From positions 62,001 to 126,000 of the forward strand of contig NZ_AEUX02000007.1 of the NCBI RefSeq assembly GCF_000188015.2: a DNA stretch of 64,000 nt. The letters are read 5' to 3'. The stretch comes from Streptococcus ictaluri 707-05. GTDB lineage: Bacteria; Bacillota; Bacilli; Lactobacillales; Streptococcaceae. A program made the position numbers and the translations under genes. Below the pieces are notes generated by a model, which worked only from the letters and a program-made list of their open reading frames with translations, had not been told where the DNA came from and did no database searches. This document shows positions 35,858-45,517 of this stretch, one piece after another; position 1 is the stretch's first letter; the number at the start of each line of letters is the position of its first letter.

Positions 35858-37297
35858 GTGTCAGAAAAGAGTAAAGCATTTGAAAATGAATCGCAATCTT
35901 TAGAATTGAATGAAGCTAAAAATATGACTATCGGTGAAGCAGTCCGAAAAGATTCTGAGATAAAAGCAGGTGTGACTGAAGATGATAGTGTTTTAGATAA
36001 ATACATAAAACAACACAGAGATGAAGTCTCTTCCCAAAAATTTGATTCTAAATTTAGTGAGTTGGATACCGCCACTTTAGACAATTTTATTAAAAAGCAA
36101 CGTGAAGAGCTTAGTAAAGCAGGTTTAGTTGAAGCCGATACACATGAAAATGAATCGCCTGAGAATATAGAAGTTCAACCTGTCGTTCCTACAAGTGATT
36201 TTACAGAAAAGGGGCTAGCTGATATTTCAAAAGAAGACGTATCAGAAAATGTTCCAAGCAATCATAAGGGAACTGAAAGAGATAGCTTTTTAGTGTCTTC
36301 TAGACAAGAATCTAGAGAGCCAAAAAAGAAAAAAAAGATACTCATTAGTTTACTGTTATTACTGTTAACCCTATTAGCCATTTTATTTGCTTACCCTTAT
36401 TTTAATGCGTCAACAAATCATTCTAAGGCTACAACAAATGCGACTAGCCAAAAACCAAAGGCAAGCAAAAAGTCAGCTTCTAACAAAGCTAAAACGAATG
36501 CTAAGGCCTTTGAGCAGTTATATAGTTCTTTTTATACGGATGCCGATAAAACAACATTAAAAAATAGTCAGTTTGATAAGCTTCCGGATCTAGAAGCTTC
36601 CCTTAAAGCATTGAAGGGGACAGCTTATTATGACAAAGCAAAAGATGAGTTAGCTACTTTGAAAAAGCAAATCACTGCTATTCAAGCAGTCAATGCTAAA
36701 TTTATGACGGATGCTATTGTTGATGGTGAAAAGGTTGAAGCAAGTGTCAAAACGGATGCTAATTTTGATGACTTAGCAAGTGAGACCTTAAGTACTGGTA
36801 ATGCTAGTTTAGATTCTCTATTGCAGGCAAGCGTTACAGCAGGTCGTCAACAATTAACGGCTAAAGCAGATGCTCAAAGAGCTGCACAGGAAGAAAATGC
36901 TAAGCAAGAAGCACAAGCTAACTCAGCAGCTCCAGCTCAGGCACCTTCACTTGCTCCATCAAGCTCTCCTTTAGTGGCTTACGGCATTAGAGAGTTTAAC
37001 CCGTCAAGTCTACAAAGACAATTATCAAGAGTACCTTATAACCAAGACATGATTGCAGATAGCGCAAATAGTGCTTGGCTATTTAATCCTGGTATTCTCG
37101 AAAAAATTGTGGCAACCTCTCAAGCTAGAGACTATATTTCAGGTAATAATTACATCTTAGAGCCTGTTAATATTGTTAATGGCAACGGCTATTACAATAT
37201 GTTTAAGCCAGATGGCACTTACTTGTTCTCCATTAATTGTAAAACAGGATACTTTGTTGGAAATGCTAAGGGCCACTCAGACGCTCTTGATTATTAA
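35858..37297 (+). CDS. mapZ: Mid-cell-anchored protein Z (MapZ/LocZ)
   Basis: A 479-aa single-pass membrane protein that marks the streptococcal mid-cell and positions the FtsZ ring. The N-terminal 150 residues are acidic and cytoplasmic, with repeated LDKYIKQHRDEV / LDNFIKKQREEL motifs. Membrane helix at about 158-180 (KILISLLLLLLTLLAILFAY). An extracellular helical domain, an A/P/S-rich linker (AAPAQAPSLAPSSSP) and a C-terminal wall-binding domain follow. In the family the kinase StkP/PknB phosphorylates threonines in the cytoplasmic part. GTG start with GAAAGG RBS. The location downstream of gpsB-rnpB-rlmL supports the identity. Confidence 0.88.
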   Translation: MSEKSKAFENESQSLELNEAKNMTIGEAVRKDSEIKAGVTEDDSVLDKYIKQHRDEVSSQKFDSKFSELDTATLDNFIKKQREELSKAGLVEADTHENESPENIEVQPVVPTSDFTEKGLADISKEDVSENVPSNHKGTERDSFLVSSRQESREPKKKKKILISLLLLLLTLLAILFAYPYFNASTNHSKATTNATSQKPKASKKSASNKAKTNAKAFEQLYSSFYTDADKTTLKNSQFDKLPDLEASLKALKGTAYYDKAKDELATLKKQITAIQAVNAKFMTDAIVDGEKVEASVKTDANFDDLASETLSTGNASLDSLLQASVTAGRQQLTAKADAQRAAQEENAKQEAQANSAAPAQAPSLAPSSSPLVAYGIREFNPSSLQRQLSRVPYNQDMIADSANSAWLFNPGILEKIVATSQARDYISGNNYILEPVNIVNGNGYYNMFKPDGTYLFSINCKTGYFVGNAKGHSDALDY

Positions 37298-37314
37298 ACG
37301 ACAATGATGATTAG

Positions 37315-37367
37315 TAAAAAAGTCTATAGAAACCTTCCTTTGAGGGTGTTTCTATAGACTTTTTTTG
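37315..37367. terminator. Bidirectional terminator between mapZ and luxS
   Basis: AGTCTATAGAAAC (37321-37333) and GTTTCTATAGACT (37348-37360) form a 13-bp stem, with six A before and seven T after. Confidence 0.93.
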
Positions 37368-37413
37368 TTAAGGCGGTGTCAAGAGTTTAAAAGATCAGAC
37401 TGAATATTTTTCT

Positions 37414-37896
37414 TTAAATTAAATGACGTTCAAACGGATCATCTGAAATTCCTTGATCTAGAATTAGCTGTGCCCACTCTTTAGCCGCAAATAAACTGTG
37501 GTCTTTGTAATTACCACAAGATTCAATTGTGGTACCAGGAACATCATCCCAAGTAATAGCTGTAGCGATTTCTGTTAGGCTATCTTTGATGACTTTAGCA
37601 ATCTCATTTGCAGAATGTCTGCCCCACATGATAAGATGAAATCCTGTTCGACAGCCAAATGGAGAGCAATCAATCATGCTATCAATACGTTGTCGAATTA
37701 GTTTAGCTAAAAGATGCTCGATAGTATGTAATCCAGCTGTTTCAATAGAATTCTGATTGGGTTGTACTAAGCGAACATCAAAGTTAGTAATAACATCACC
37801 TTTAGGCCCGAACCCTTCTGAAATAAGACGAATATATGGTGCTTTTACAATGGTATGGTCAAGTTCAAAACTTTCAACAATAACTTCTTTTGTCAT
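37414..37896 (-). CDS. luxS: S-ribosylhomocysteine lyase (autoinducer-2 synthase)
   Basis: A 160-aa metalloenzyme that splits S-ribosylhomocysteine into homocysteine and the AI-2 precursor DPD, in the activated methyl cycle. The metal site HxxEH is HTIEH near residue 57, with the third ligand cysteine in CGNYKDHS near 127 and the catalytic cysteine in [11 protein letters not shown] near 80. Single-gene unit with its own promoter. RBS AAGGAG on the minus strand. Confidence 0.97.
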   Translation of the reverse strand: MTKEVIVESFELDHTIVKAPYIRLISEGFGPKGDVITNFDVRLVQPNQNSIETAGLHTIEHLLAKLIRQRIDSMIDCSPFGCRTGFHLIMWGRHSANEIAKVIKDSLTEIATAITWDDVPGTTIESCGNYKDHSLFAAKEWAQLILDQGISDDPFERHLI

Positions 37897-37923
37897 GGGT
37901 GACTCCTTTTCTTTCTATGTAAT

Positions 37924-37932
37924 ATGATAGCA
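37924..37932 (-). promoter_or_regulatory. Extended -10 promoter of luxS
   Basis: On the minus strand TGCTATCAT (TGn plus TATCAT), with a weak -35 TGTTCA 17 bases upstream (37947-37952). Confidence 0.5.
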
Positions 37933-37985
37933 TAAATCTAACTTATTGAACATGCTCAAGAAGGGAGATAGATGGTTATCAAAAG

Positions 37986-38018
37986 AAAAAGTTCAATGGT
38001 TGGTACATTGAACTTTTT
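37986..38018. terminator. Terminator between the ato operon and luxS
   Basis: AAAAAGTTCAATG (37986-37998) and CATTGAACTTTTT (38006-38018), 7-base loop. It is symmetrical and can stop the minus-strand ato transcript. Bases 38019-38149 hold nothing else I recognise. Confidence 0.85.
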
Positions 38019-38149
38019 TTGGTATAAGTTGGTAATTTTGGTTTTATGCTCATCTAAGTGTAGGAGATTTGCCACTAGATAAGTATGGTTTTATCAGAAC
38101 CTATTGTGATAAGGATGAATAGGTTGGTGTCTTATTGCCGATTGTTATC

Positions 38150-39553
38150 TTAAAAAAGGAGATAAATAATGGCAATAACAGTAATAATCAATACACTTGG
38201 GATAGTGTAGGCAACGATTTGGTTGAATTTCAACTTGAAGTTTGACAAGTATGATAATGCCCAGAATGGAACAATAAGGTTTGTTGTCGCATCACCAAGT
38301 TGGTAAGCTTGAAGGATTTTCCCTAAATCATTACCAACTGCCAAGGTAGCAGGAACGATGTAAGGTGCTTCAATAACGAATTTTGATCCGCCTGAAGGAA
38401 CAGCAATGTTTAATAAAGCTGAGTAGACATAAGCAAATACTGGCCAAGTTCTACCGTTTGAGATGCTTACAAAGAAGTGAGAGATTTCAAGTCCAAGTCC
38501 AGTACTTTGGATAATACCAAAGATACCAGCATAGAATGGGAATTGAAGAACCAGTCCCCATGAAGACATAACACCTGCTTTAAATAAAGAAGCATAGTAT
38601 TCAGGACCTTGTTGACCACAAAGAAGCAGTCCAAGACCTAGGAATAAGAAATTGAAACTGTTAAGATCAAGTCCAGCAAGTCCTACGATTGAGAAATTAT
38701 AAACGCTGTAGCCAAAGATTGCACCACCAATAAGGTACATAACAAGGCGAGAAGAGTTCATTTTTTCTGCTGGAGTGTTACGTGCAATTGAAATATGTGA
38801 GGTATTGTTAAGACTATTTTGGTAGATTTCTTCATCAAGCTCTTCAATCTTAGCTTCATCTTTTGGATGAGCAAAGAGAGCAAAGACAAGAGGAACCATC
38901 ATACACACTACTAATAGGCTAATAAATTGGATGTTGAAGACAGAGTCTGTAAGTGGTACACTTTCAGGCACCAAGTTTTTGTAGCTTTCTGCCACACTGT
39001 TTTTAAGGTAGTTAGGCGTTGCAGAATAAAGTACAGCAGCACCTGAGATACCTGAAGTCGCTGGTAAGAAGGTGAAGAAAAGTGTTGCCACAAAGAGTGG
39101 TGTGTGAACTTTAATACCTTTTTGTCTTGCTTGAACGAGCAATTCTTTACCAAAAACGATGGCAACCATCATTCCTAGTCCCCAGTGGAAGTAACCAAAG
39201 AATGCTCCCACGATGATTGAGAAGATGAAGATTTGTGCACGTGAGCGAGGCAATTTTGCCAAGAATTTGAACATTTTGTGGGCAGGAGGTGAACTAGCAA
39301 CGGCATTACCAGTTGCTAATAGGATCGTCATCTGCATGGCAAATGATAAGAGACCCCAGAATCCGTTTACCCAACCGTGGATGATACCACCAGTTTTTTC
39401 AGTTCCAATAAATGATGCATCTGTCATGAAGAATGCCATGGTAACAACGATGAATGTTAAAATGAAACAGATAAATAAGGATTGAGGCATCCATTTCATA
39501 AACCCATCAATGTATCGGTCCATGAAGCTTTTCTTTGTAGTATTAGTCTTCAT
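38150..39553 (-). CDS. atoE: Short-chain fatty acid transporter (AtoE family)
   Basis: A 467-aa polytopic permease. Family hallmarks: DRYIDGFMKWMPQSLFICFILTFIV at the N-terminus, an internal FHWGLGMMVAIVFGKEL near 120, and VPSGGSKFVIEAPYIVPA near 380, close to the C-terminus. It imports acetoacetate or short-chain fatty acids in AtoE of enterics. Last gene of the operon thiolase-CoA transferase-dehydrogenase-GntP-type permease-atoE, all minus strand. An IS982-family element interrupts the operon upstream. Confidence 0.9.
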   Translation of the reverse strand: MKTNTTKKSFMDRYIDGFMKWMPQSLFICFILTFIVVTMAFFMTDASFIGTEKTGGIIHGWVNGFWGLLSFAMQMTILLATGNAVASSPPAHKMFKFLAKLPRSRAQIFIFSIIVGAFFGYFHWGLGMMVAIVFGKELLVQARQKGIKVHTPLFVATLFFTFLPATSGISGAAVLYSATPNYLKNSVAESYKNLVPESVPLTDSVFNIQFISLLVVCMMVPLVFALFAHPKDEAKIEELDEEIYQNSLNNTSHISIARNTPAEKMNSSRLVMYLIGGAIFGYSVYNFSIVGLAGLDLNSFNFLFLGLGLLLCGQQGPEYYASLFKAGVMSSWGLVLQFPFYAGIFGIIQSTGLGLEISHFFVSISNGRTWPVFAYVYSALLNIAVPSGGSKFVIEAPYIVPATLAVGNDLGKILQAYQLGDATTNLIVPFWALSYLSNFKLKFNQIVAYTIPSVLIITVIAIIYLLF

Positions 39554-39690
39554 TATATCTTTTTATTTCCTTTCAAATAGAAATTGTAATAGTTTTTAGA
39601 TGTAATAGGTAGGTTTGATAATAATGATAGGAGGAAATAAAGCATGGTAGTAACTTTATTTTAAATTGATTATTAATAAGGGAGTAACTT

Positions 39691-41025
39691 CTAACCAAGC
39701 ACCATGTTAGAAAGGATAATCACAACTAATGCAATTGAGGTGCTTCCTGCAACCGAAATGAATGTTTCTTTAAAACCTGTTTTGTGGTTTAAACCAGTCA
39801 AGGCTAAGAAAGTAAGTAGAACACCACTTTGTGGTACCACTGTAAAGATATTTGAGGCAATGGCAGACACACGGTGAATCATTTCTGGTTCGATACCTTT
39901 ATCTAAATAAAATTGAGCAAAGTTTGGTAGGACAATTCCTAAAGATCCTGAAGATGATCCTGTGATAGTTGTAATAGAAGATGTTAAAACAGTCAAACTG
40001 ATTAAAGGATCACCAGGTAGGTTTAAGATAAGTTTTGAAAAGACGTTAAATCCAACAGATGTTACAACAACTGATCCAAAGGCAACAGCAGAACCAGTTG
40101 CAAAAATAGGACTAATAGAAGCAACAGCACCTAAGTTGATGGTTTTAAGGGTTTCAGCGATGAAGTTCTTAAAGAGAACAACTGCTAATAAGATAGCCAC
40201 AAGAAGTGCAATGTAGATAATGTTTTTCTTTAAGAACTCTCCACCAAAGATACTACCAGCTAAAGCAATCACAATGAGTGACGCAAGGGGTGCAATACTT
40301 GGTAAGAATTTTGGAAGTTCTCTTTCTTCCACCACTTCAGCAGTATCTAAAGCATAAGTGGCGTATGTTTCACCTTTTGCAATACTCTTATTTAGGCAAT
40401 GTTTCATATAGAATAAGCCAAAGACCACACAGCTGATAGAACCCAAAACACTTGGGATAGCTGCCGCTGTTAGGGATGTATTAAGGTATTGAATAGGGAT
40501 AACGTTTTGAATTGAGGGAGTACCTGGAAGGATTGTCATTGTAAAGGTTGCAATACCAAGCCAAAGTGGTGATTGAACCAAGTGCCAAGACAAGTCAATT
40601 TTTTTGAAGAGGCTACGTGCCAAAGGTAAGACAGCAAACATAACCACAAATAGGCTAATGCCACCACAAGTTAGAATTGAGCTAATAACAAAGATGGCTA
40701 CCATGATTTTATAAGGACTATCATGGCCAACTTTTTCTAAGATATAGTTAGCAATTGAAGTAGTCGCTCCACTAGCTTCCATTAATTTCGCTAAAATAGA
40801 ACCTAGTAAGAAAACAGCGAAGTAGTTAAGTATATAGCCTGAAAGGGCACCCATATACTGATTTGGCTCTTTTCCAAGTAGTGTAACGACCGGATTCATT
40901 TGATTAAAAATGATAACGATAGCAGTTGCTAGAGGTGCAGCTACTAAAATATTAATTTCCTTTAATGAGAAATAGATAATGGCTACGATAGCTAATAAGA
41001 CACCGATAGAACCGAGAATTTCCAT
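39691..41025 (-). CDS. GntP-family permease, probable 3-hydroxybutyrate/organic acid transporter
   Basis: A 444-aa permease with about 12 membrane helices. Signature segments: ASGATTSIANYILEKVG near 85, ILTCGGISLFVVMFAVLPLARSLF near 120, and GSSSGSLGIVLPNFAQFYLDKG near 360. The GntP family carries gluconate and related hydroxy acids. Position between 3-hydroxybutyrate dehydrogenase and AtoE suggests 3-hydroxybutyrate as substrate, which is inference from context. RBS AAGGAG on the minus strand. Confidence 0.85.
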   Translation of the reverse strand: MEILGSIGVLLAIVAIIYFSLKEINILVAAPLATAIVIIFNQMNPVVTLLGKEPNQYMGALSGYILNYFAVFLLGSILAKLMEASGATTSIANYILEKVGHDSPYKIMVAIFVISSILTCGGISLFVVMFAVLPLARSLFKKIDLSWHLVQSPLWLGIATFTMTILPGTPSIQNVIPIQYLNTSLTAAAIPSVLGSISCVVFGLFYMKHCLNKSIAKGETYATYALDTAEVVEERELPKFLPSIAPLASLIVIALAGSIFGGEFLKKNIIYIALLVAILLAVVLFKNFIAETLKTINLGAVASISPIFATGSAVAFGSVVVTSVGFNVFSKLILNLPGDPLISLTVLTSSITTITGSSSGSLGIVLPNFAQFYLDKGIEPEMIHRVSAIASNIFTVVPQSGVLLTFLALTGLNHKTGFKETFISVAGSTSIALVVIILSNMVLG

Positions 41026-41186
41026 AATTATTGTTTCTCCTTACAAGATTAAAACAAAGAAAATGGGCCTAGACCTGTACTCCTTTAAAAGTTTGATAGT
41101 AGCTATCTCACTTAGATTTGGCTGTTTACTTGACAAGTCCAAAGGCGCAGTGCATAATCTAGTCCCATTTCTTCATTTACATGTTA

Positions 41187-41966
41187 TTATTGAGCAGTGT
41201 AACCACCGTCTAAGATACATGCTTGACCAGTAACACCTTTAGCTTTATCGCTAGCAAGGAATGATACGTAATCAGCAATTTCTTGAACGTCAATTAAACG
41301 TTTTTGAGGTACAAGTGGGTACAATACTTCTTCTAAAACATTTTCTAAAGCGATATTACGTGTTTTAGCAAGGTCTTCGAATTGACCACGAACAAGTGGT
41401 GTGTCAACATAACCTGGGCAAACCGCATTAACTGTGATACCAGATGCAGCACCTTCAAGTGCAGTAACTTTAGTAAGACCTAAAAGACCATGTTTTGCTG
41501 AGTTGTAAGCTGATTTACCAGCAAATCCGATAACACCGTTGATTGAAGCCATGTTGATAACGCGTCCACGTCCTTGAGCTTTCATTGTTGGGAAAGCACG
41601 TTTGATAGCGATGAATGGAGCAGTAAGCATGATTTTGATCATGAATTCAAATTTTTCAACTGGGAAATCTTCAATCATTGAAACGTGTTGAAGTCCAGCG
41701 TTGTTGACAAGGACATCAATACGTCCGTATTTTTCAACAACAGTATCGATAGCATTGTTGATAGCTTCTTCGCTAGTAACATCACATACTACGCCAAAAG
41801 TATCATAACCAGCTGCAGTGTACTCAGCAACAACTTCGTCTAATTTAGCTTGGTTGATATCTGAGAAAACAACCGTTTTATCTTCTTTAAGGAAAGTTTC
41901 CCCGATTTGTTTACCAATACCGCTAGCTGCGCCTGTAATAAATACAACTTCTTTAGAATGACTCAT
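41187..41966 (-). CDS. 3-Hydroxybutyrate dehydrogenase (SDR family)
   Basis: A 259-aa short-chain dehydrogenase. Cofactor motif ITGAASGIGKQIG near 11, NNAGLQH near 88, catalytic S-Y-K in MASINGVIGFAGKSAYNSAKHG (Tyr near 153), and the C-terminal LDGGYTAQ. It interconverts 3-hydroxybutyrate and acetoacetate with NAD. It is the first gene after the IS982-family insertion, so its transcription from the atoB promoter may be lost. GAGGAAG RBS. Confidence 0.9.
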   Translation of the reverse strand: MSHSKEVVFITGAASGIGKQIGETFLKEDKTVVFSDINQAKLDEVVAEYTAAGYDTFGVVCDVTSEEAINNAIDTVVEKYGRIDVLVNNAGLQHVSMIEDFPVEKFEFMIKIMLTAPFIAIKRAFPTMKAQGRGRVINMASINGVIGFAGKSAYNSAKHGLLGLTKVTALEGAASGITVNAVCPGYVDTPLVRGQFEDLAKTRNIALENVLEEVLYPLVPQKRLIDVQEIADYVSFLASDKAKGVTGQACILDGGYTAQ

Positions 41967-41998
41967 AATTCTTCCTCACATATCCTTTATTTGTTTTT

Positions 41999-42005
41999 AT
42001 TATTT
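41999..42005 (+). repeat. Target-site duplication, left, first IS982 copy
   Basis: ATTATTT here and again at 42968-42974, flanking the IS. The right copy contains the stop codon of the CoA-transferase beta gene (minus strand). Confidence 0.9.
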
Positions 42006-42967
42006 ACCCGTGGTGCTAGTTAATCTCAAAATACAATAAAAAGCCCAAAAGGACTATACTGTAAGTGCCTACACAAACAGGAGGTTAGTCCAAACGAGCC
42101 ACTTACAGTATACAGCTAAATCCCATCACTTACAATGGAATATGCGTCAATTATCAAAAATTTGTTCTCAGTTTTATCAAGATTATTGTCCGGAAGACTT
42201 CAAACACCGTCGTAACGTCTGTCTGTCCAAAGTTTCAGACCAATCTCTTCTAGTTTTACTGCTATTACAAGCTGAACTAGGTATTAAATCACAACGTCAC
42301 TTTTATAGGATTTGTCAGCTATTTCCCTGCGGTACATTACTAGAAAGAAGTCGCTTTAATAGGCGTGCAAGACAGTTGATTTGGCTGGTTCAAGTGATTC
42401 GTCAGGCAATGAACACTCAAATTTCTCCCAATACCATTGTTATTATAGACAGCTTTCCTTTGCCACTTTGTCAATCTATTCGTAACCACAGGGTCAGACT
42501 TTTCAATGGGATAGCTAATATTGGTTACACCGCCTCTAAACATATGTGGTTTTACGGTTTTAAGGTTCACATGCTAGTGACCTTATCAGGCTACATTCTG
42601 AATTATGTTGTCAGCCCAGCCTCTGTTCATGATATTAAGGCAGTTTACGAGTTGCTAGAAAGGTGTGAACAATCCGTCATTTTAGCAGACTTAGGTTACC
42701 TTAACCGTGAGCTGAAAGATGAGTTGAAGCAAAATGGCTATCACCTCTGGACTCCCTTGCGTCAAAATATGGAAGGGGCTAAACAGCATAATCATTGGAA
42801 ACTAATGGCTATGAGACGAACCATTGAGACTAGATTTTCAGAACTTTGTTCCCTTTTTGATATGGAACGAACACTGGCTAGGGGCATGACAGGGCTGCAA
42901 TTGAGGATTGAACAAATCATACTAGCTTACAATTTGAGATATTTTGAAATTAACTAGCACCATGGGT
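42006..42967 (+). mobile_element. IS982-family insertion sequence, copy 1
   Basis: 962 bp. The ends are near-perfect inverted repeats: ACCCGTGGTGCTAGTTAAT on the left and the reverse complement of the right end, ACCCATGGTGCTAGTTAAT. Flanked by a 7-bp duplication (ATTATTT). It sits between atoA and the 3-hydroxybutyrate dehydrogenase gene, in opposite orientation to the operon. It differs from copy 2 at only three bases that I found (in GAGCC, TGGAATATG and CAAGATT contexts). Confidence 0.95.
42142..42957 (+). CDS. IS982-family transposase, copy 1
   Basis: A 271-aa transposase. The DDE core shows IIDSFPLPLCQSIRNHR near residue 98, HMWFYGFKVHMLV near 135, and ILADLGYLNREL near 181. The acidic third residue lies in RTIETRFSELCSLF near 232. 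The protein is identical to copy 2, so both are probably functional. Confidence 0.93.
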   Translation: MRQLSKICSQFYQDYCPEDFKHRRNVCLSKVSDQSLLVLLLLQAELGIKSQRHFYRICQLFPCGTLLERSRFNRRARQLIWLVQVIRQAMNTQISPNTIVIIDSFPLPLCQSIRNHRVRLFNGIANIGYTASKHMWFYGFKVHMLVTLSGYILNYVVSPASVHDIKAVYELLERCEQSVILADLGYLNRELKDELKQNGYHLWTPLRQNMEGAKQHNHWKLMAMRRTIETRFSELCSLFDMERTLARGMTGLQLRIEQIILAYNLRYFEIN

Positions 42968-42968
42968 A

Positions 42969-43628
42969 TTATTTAGTTTTGTCAATTAGTTTAGCTTCTG
43001 TAGCTTCTTGAACTTGCTCAAATGTGAAATCTGGATGGATTTCGATGGCACATAGTCCTTCTTCTTGATATTCGAAGACACCCATTTCTGTAATGATCAT
43101 GCTAACAACATTTTTAGCTGTTAATGGTAATGAGCATTCGTTAAGGATTTTGTGCTTACCTTTGTTAGTGTGCTCCATGGCAACGATAACTTTTTTAGCT
43201 CCAACAAGCAAGTCCATGGCACCACCCATACCTGGAACCATTTTTCCTGGGATAAGGTAGTTAGCAATGCTTCCATACTGGTCAACTTGAAGAGCACCAA
43301 GTACAGTAGCAGCAACGTGGCCACCACGGATGATACCAAATGATGTTGAGCTGTCAAAGAAAGCACCGCCAGGGATAATGCTAACAGGTTGTCCACCAGC
43401 ATTAACGATAGTTGGGTCGAAAGTTTCTTCAGTAGCAGCTGTTAAACCAACAAATCCATTTTCAGATTGAAGTGTGATTGTTACACCTTCAGGGATGTAG
43501 TTAGCTACTTTTGTAGGTAAACCAATACCAAGGTTAACCAATGTATTGTCTTCGAGTTCTTGTGCAACACGTTTTGCAATACGTGCTTGAATTTCATCTT
43601 TTGATAGGACGATTTCTTCTACGGCCAT
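42969..43628 (-). CDS. atoA: Acetoacetate/butyrate CoA-transferase, beta subunit
   Basis: 219 aa, family I 3-oxoacid CoA-transferase subunit B. The catalytic glutamate lies in LQSENGFVG near residue 55, and the N-terminal IAKRVAQELEDNTLVNLGIGLPT and GGAMDLLVGAKKVIVAMEHTNK near 140 are family features. With the alpha subunit it moves CoA between acetyl-CoA or butyryl-CoA and acetoacetate. The IS982 insertion begins directly after its stop codon, which is part of the target duplication. Upstream start lies 2 bases from the alpha gene stop. Confidence 0.93.
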   Translation of the reverse strand: MAVEEIVLSKDEIQARIAKRVAQELEDNTLVNLGIGLPTKVANYIPEGVTITLQSENGFVGLTAATEETFDPTIVNAGGQPVSIIPGGAFFDSSTSFGIIRGGHVAATVLGALQVDQYGSIANYLIPGKMVPGMGGAMDLLVGAKKVIVAMEHTNKGKHKILNECSLPLTAKNVVSMIITEMGVFEYQEEGLCAIEIHPDFTFEQVQEATEAKLIDKTK

Positions 43629-43630
43629 TT

Positions 43631-44281
43631 TTATTCTCCTTTCACCAAATAGTTTACAAAGACACCTGGAGTGTGTACGAAGTTAGGATCCATTTCGCCT
43701 ACTTCAACAATCTCTCTTGCTTCAACTATTGTGGTAGTAGCATTTGCTGCCATAACGTGGTTAAAGTTGTTTTCTGATCCAGCGTATTGTAGGTTACCAA
43801 GTTTATCTGCTTTGTTAGCAAAAATAAGGGCAACATCTGCTTTAAGAGGTGTTTCAAGAAGGAAATCTTTACCGTCAACTGTGATGACTTCTTTGCCTTC
43901 TGCAACAAGAGTACCGATACCAGTTGGTGTTAAGAAACCACCAAGTCCGAAGCCACCTGAACGAATACGTTCAGCAAGTGTTCCTTGAGGAACAAGGTGA
44001 ATAGTAGTTTCACCTTCATTCATTTGGCGACCAGCTTCACGGTTCAAACCGATATGAGAAGCGATGATAGTTGAAAATTGCTTGTTAGCAACCATTTTAC
44101 CAACACCTTTATCTGGGAAACCAGCGTCGTTACAGATAAGAGTTAAATCTTTAACTCCTTTTTCAACTAGAGCATCGATAAGCTTTTCAGGTGTTCCATT
44201 TGTCATGAAACCACCAACCATGATAGTGTCACCATCATTAATGTGTTTAATAGCTTCTGCGATTGTTATTTCTTTACACAT
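43631..44281 (-). CDS. atoD: Acetoacetate/butyrate CoA-transferase, alpha subunit
   Basis: 216 aa, family I CoA-transferase subunit A: GDTIMVGGFMTNGTPEKLIDALV near residue 16, TLICNDAGFPDKGVGKMV near 47, and GFGLGGFLTPTGIGT near 110 with the oxyanion glycines. It forms the heteromeric enzyme with AtoA. Its start is 22 bases after the thiolase gene stop, with GAGAG before it. Confidence 0.94.
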   Translation of the reverse strand: MCKEITIAEAIKHINDGDTIMVGGFMTNGTPEKLIDALVEKGVKDLTLICNDAGFPDKGVGKMVANKQFSTIIASHIGLNREAGRQMNEGETTIHLVPQGTLAERIRSGGFGLGGFLTPTGIGTLVAEGKEVITVDGKDFLLETPLKADVALIFANKADKLGNLQYAGSENNFNHVMAANATTTIVEAREIVEVGEMDPNFVHTPGVFVNYLVKGE

Positions 44282-44303
44282 TGTTATTCTCTCTTTCCTT
44301 CAA

Positions 44304-45491
44304 TTATTGTTCGTTTTTAACAATAACGGCAGTACCTTGTCCGCCACCGATACACAAAGTAGCTAGACCATTTTTAGCTTGACGTTTTTTCATTTCGTGA
44401 ATCAATGTAACAAGGATACGAGCTCCACTTGCACCGATTGGGTGACCAAGAGCGATAGCACCACCATTGACGTTGACGATTTCTGGGTTTAATTCTAAGT
44501 CTTTCAAAACAGCAAGTGATTGAGCTGCAAAAGCTTCATTTGATTCGATTAAATAAAGATCAGATACTGATAAACCAGCTCTTTCAAGGGCTTTTTTAGA
44601 AGCAGGAATAGGACCAGTTCCCATTAGTTCAGGAGCAACCCCTGCACTAGCATAGCTTGTAAGTGATACAAGTGGTTTAAGTCCAAGTTCTTTAGCTTTT
44701 GTTTCTGTCATCAACATCACCATAGCAGCACCATCATTAATACCTGATGCGTTACCAGCTGTCACAGTACCATCAGTTGGCATGAATGCTGGGCGTAGTT
44801 TAGCAAGTGTTTCAACAGTTGTACCTGGTTTTGGATACTCATCTTGAGCCATAAGAATTGGATCTTTTTTACGTTGTGGAATAGAAACGGGAACGATTTC
44901 TTCTGCAAAACGATTTGATTCAAGAGCTTTAGCTGCTTTAGCTTGGCTTTCTTCAGCAAATTTGTCTTGATCTTCACGAGTAATACCATATTCTTTAGCA
45001 ACGTTTTCAGCTGTGATTCCCATATGGTAGTTGTTGAAGGCATCAGTTAAACCGTCATTAACAAGTGTGTCGCTAACTTTGCCGTTTCCTAAACGTTGTC
45101 CTAAACGTTGGTTTTGAAGAACATAAGCTGCTTGTGACATGTTTTCGACACCACCAGCGATAACGATTTCTGAATCGCCAACCATGATGCTTTGAGCTGC
45201 CAACTCGATAGCTTTAAGACCAGAACCACAAACCATATCAAGAGTGAAGGCTGTTTTGTCGTTTGGAATACCTGCATGAACGGCAACTTGTCTAGCAACG
45301 TTTTGTCCCAAACCAACGTGAAGAACATTTCCTAAAATGACTTCATCAACCATTTCTGGTTTCACTTCAGTTGTTTCAAGGATACGTTTTAAAACAGTTT
45401 TACCAAGCTCTACTGCAGAGATATTTTTAAATGATCCCCCAAAGGCACCAATAGGTGTACGTAATGCTTCAACAATGACAATTTTTTCCAT
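44304..45491 (-). CDS. atoB: Acetyl-CoA acetyltransferase (thiolase)
   Basis: 395 aa. It splits acetoacetyl-CoA into two acetyl-CoA or runs the reverse condensation. Active-site cysteine in MVCGSGLKAIE near 88, NEAFAAQ near 318, His in GGAIALGHPIGASGARI near 350, and the C-terminal Cys in LCIGGGQGTAVIV near 380. First gene of the ato operon, with AAAGGA as RBS. A cre-like site lies 27 bases upstream and an IS982 copy about 150 bases upstream. Confidence 0.95.
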   Translation of the reverse strand: MEKIVIVEALRTPIGAFGGSFKNISAVELGKTVLKRILETTEVKPEMVDEVILGNVLHVGLGQNVARQVAVHAGIPNDKTAFTLDMVCGSGLKAIELAAQSIMVGDSEIVIAGGVENMSQAAYVLQNQRLGQRLGNGKVSDTLVNDGLTDAFNNYHMGITAENVAKEYGITREDQDKFAEESQAKAAKALESNRFAEEIVPVSIPQRKKDPILMAQDEYPKPGTTVETLAKLRPAFMPTDGTVTAGNASGINDGAAMVMLMTETKAKELGLKPLVSLTSYASAGVAPELMGTGPIPASKKALERAGLSVSDLYLIESNEAFAAQSLAVLKDLELNPEIVNVNGGAIALGHPIGASGARILVTLIHEMKKRQAKNGLATLCIGGGQGTAVIVKNEQ

Positions 45492-45517
45492 AATGTTAAA
45501 AGTTCCTTTATTTGATT

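Noticed and set aside
37986..38018. Small RNA gene between luxS and atoE
   Set aside because: The hairpin is fully explained as a terminator of the ato operon; no separate promoter was convincing.
43671..44366. Plus-strand frames opposite atoD
   Set aside because: Mirror frames of the real minus-strand genes, with no domain features.
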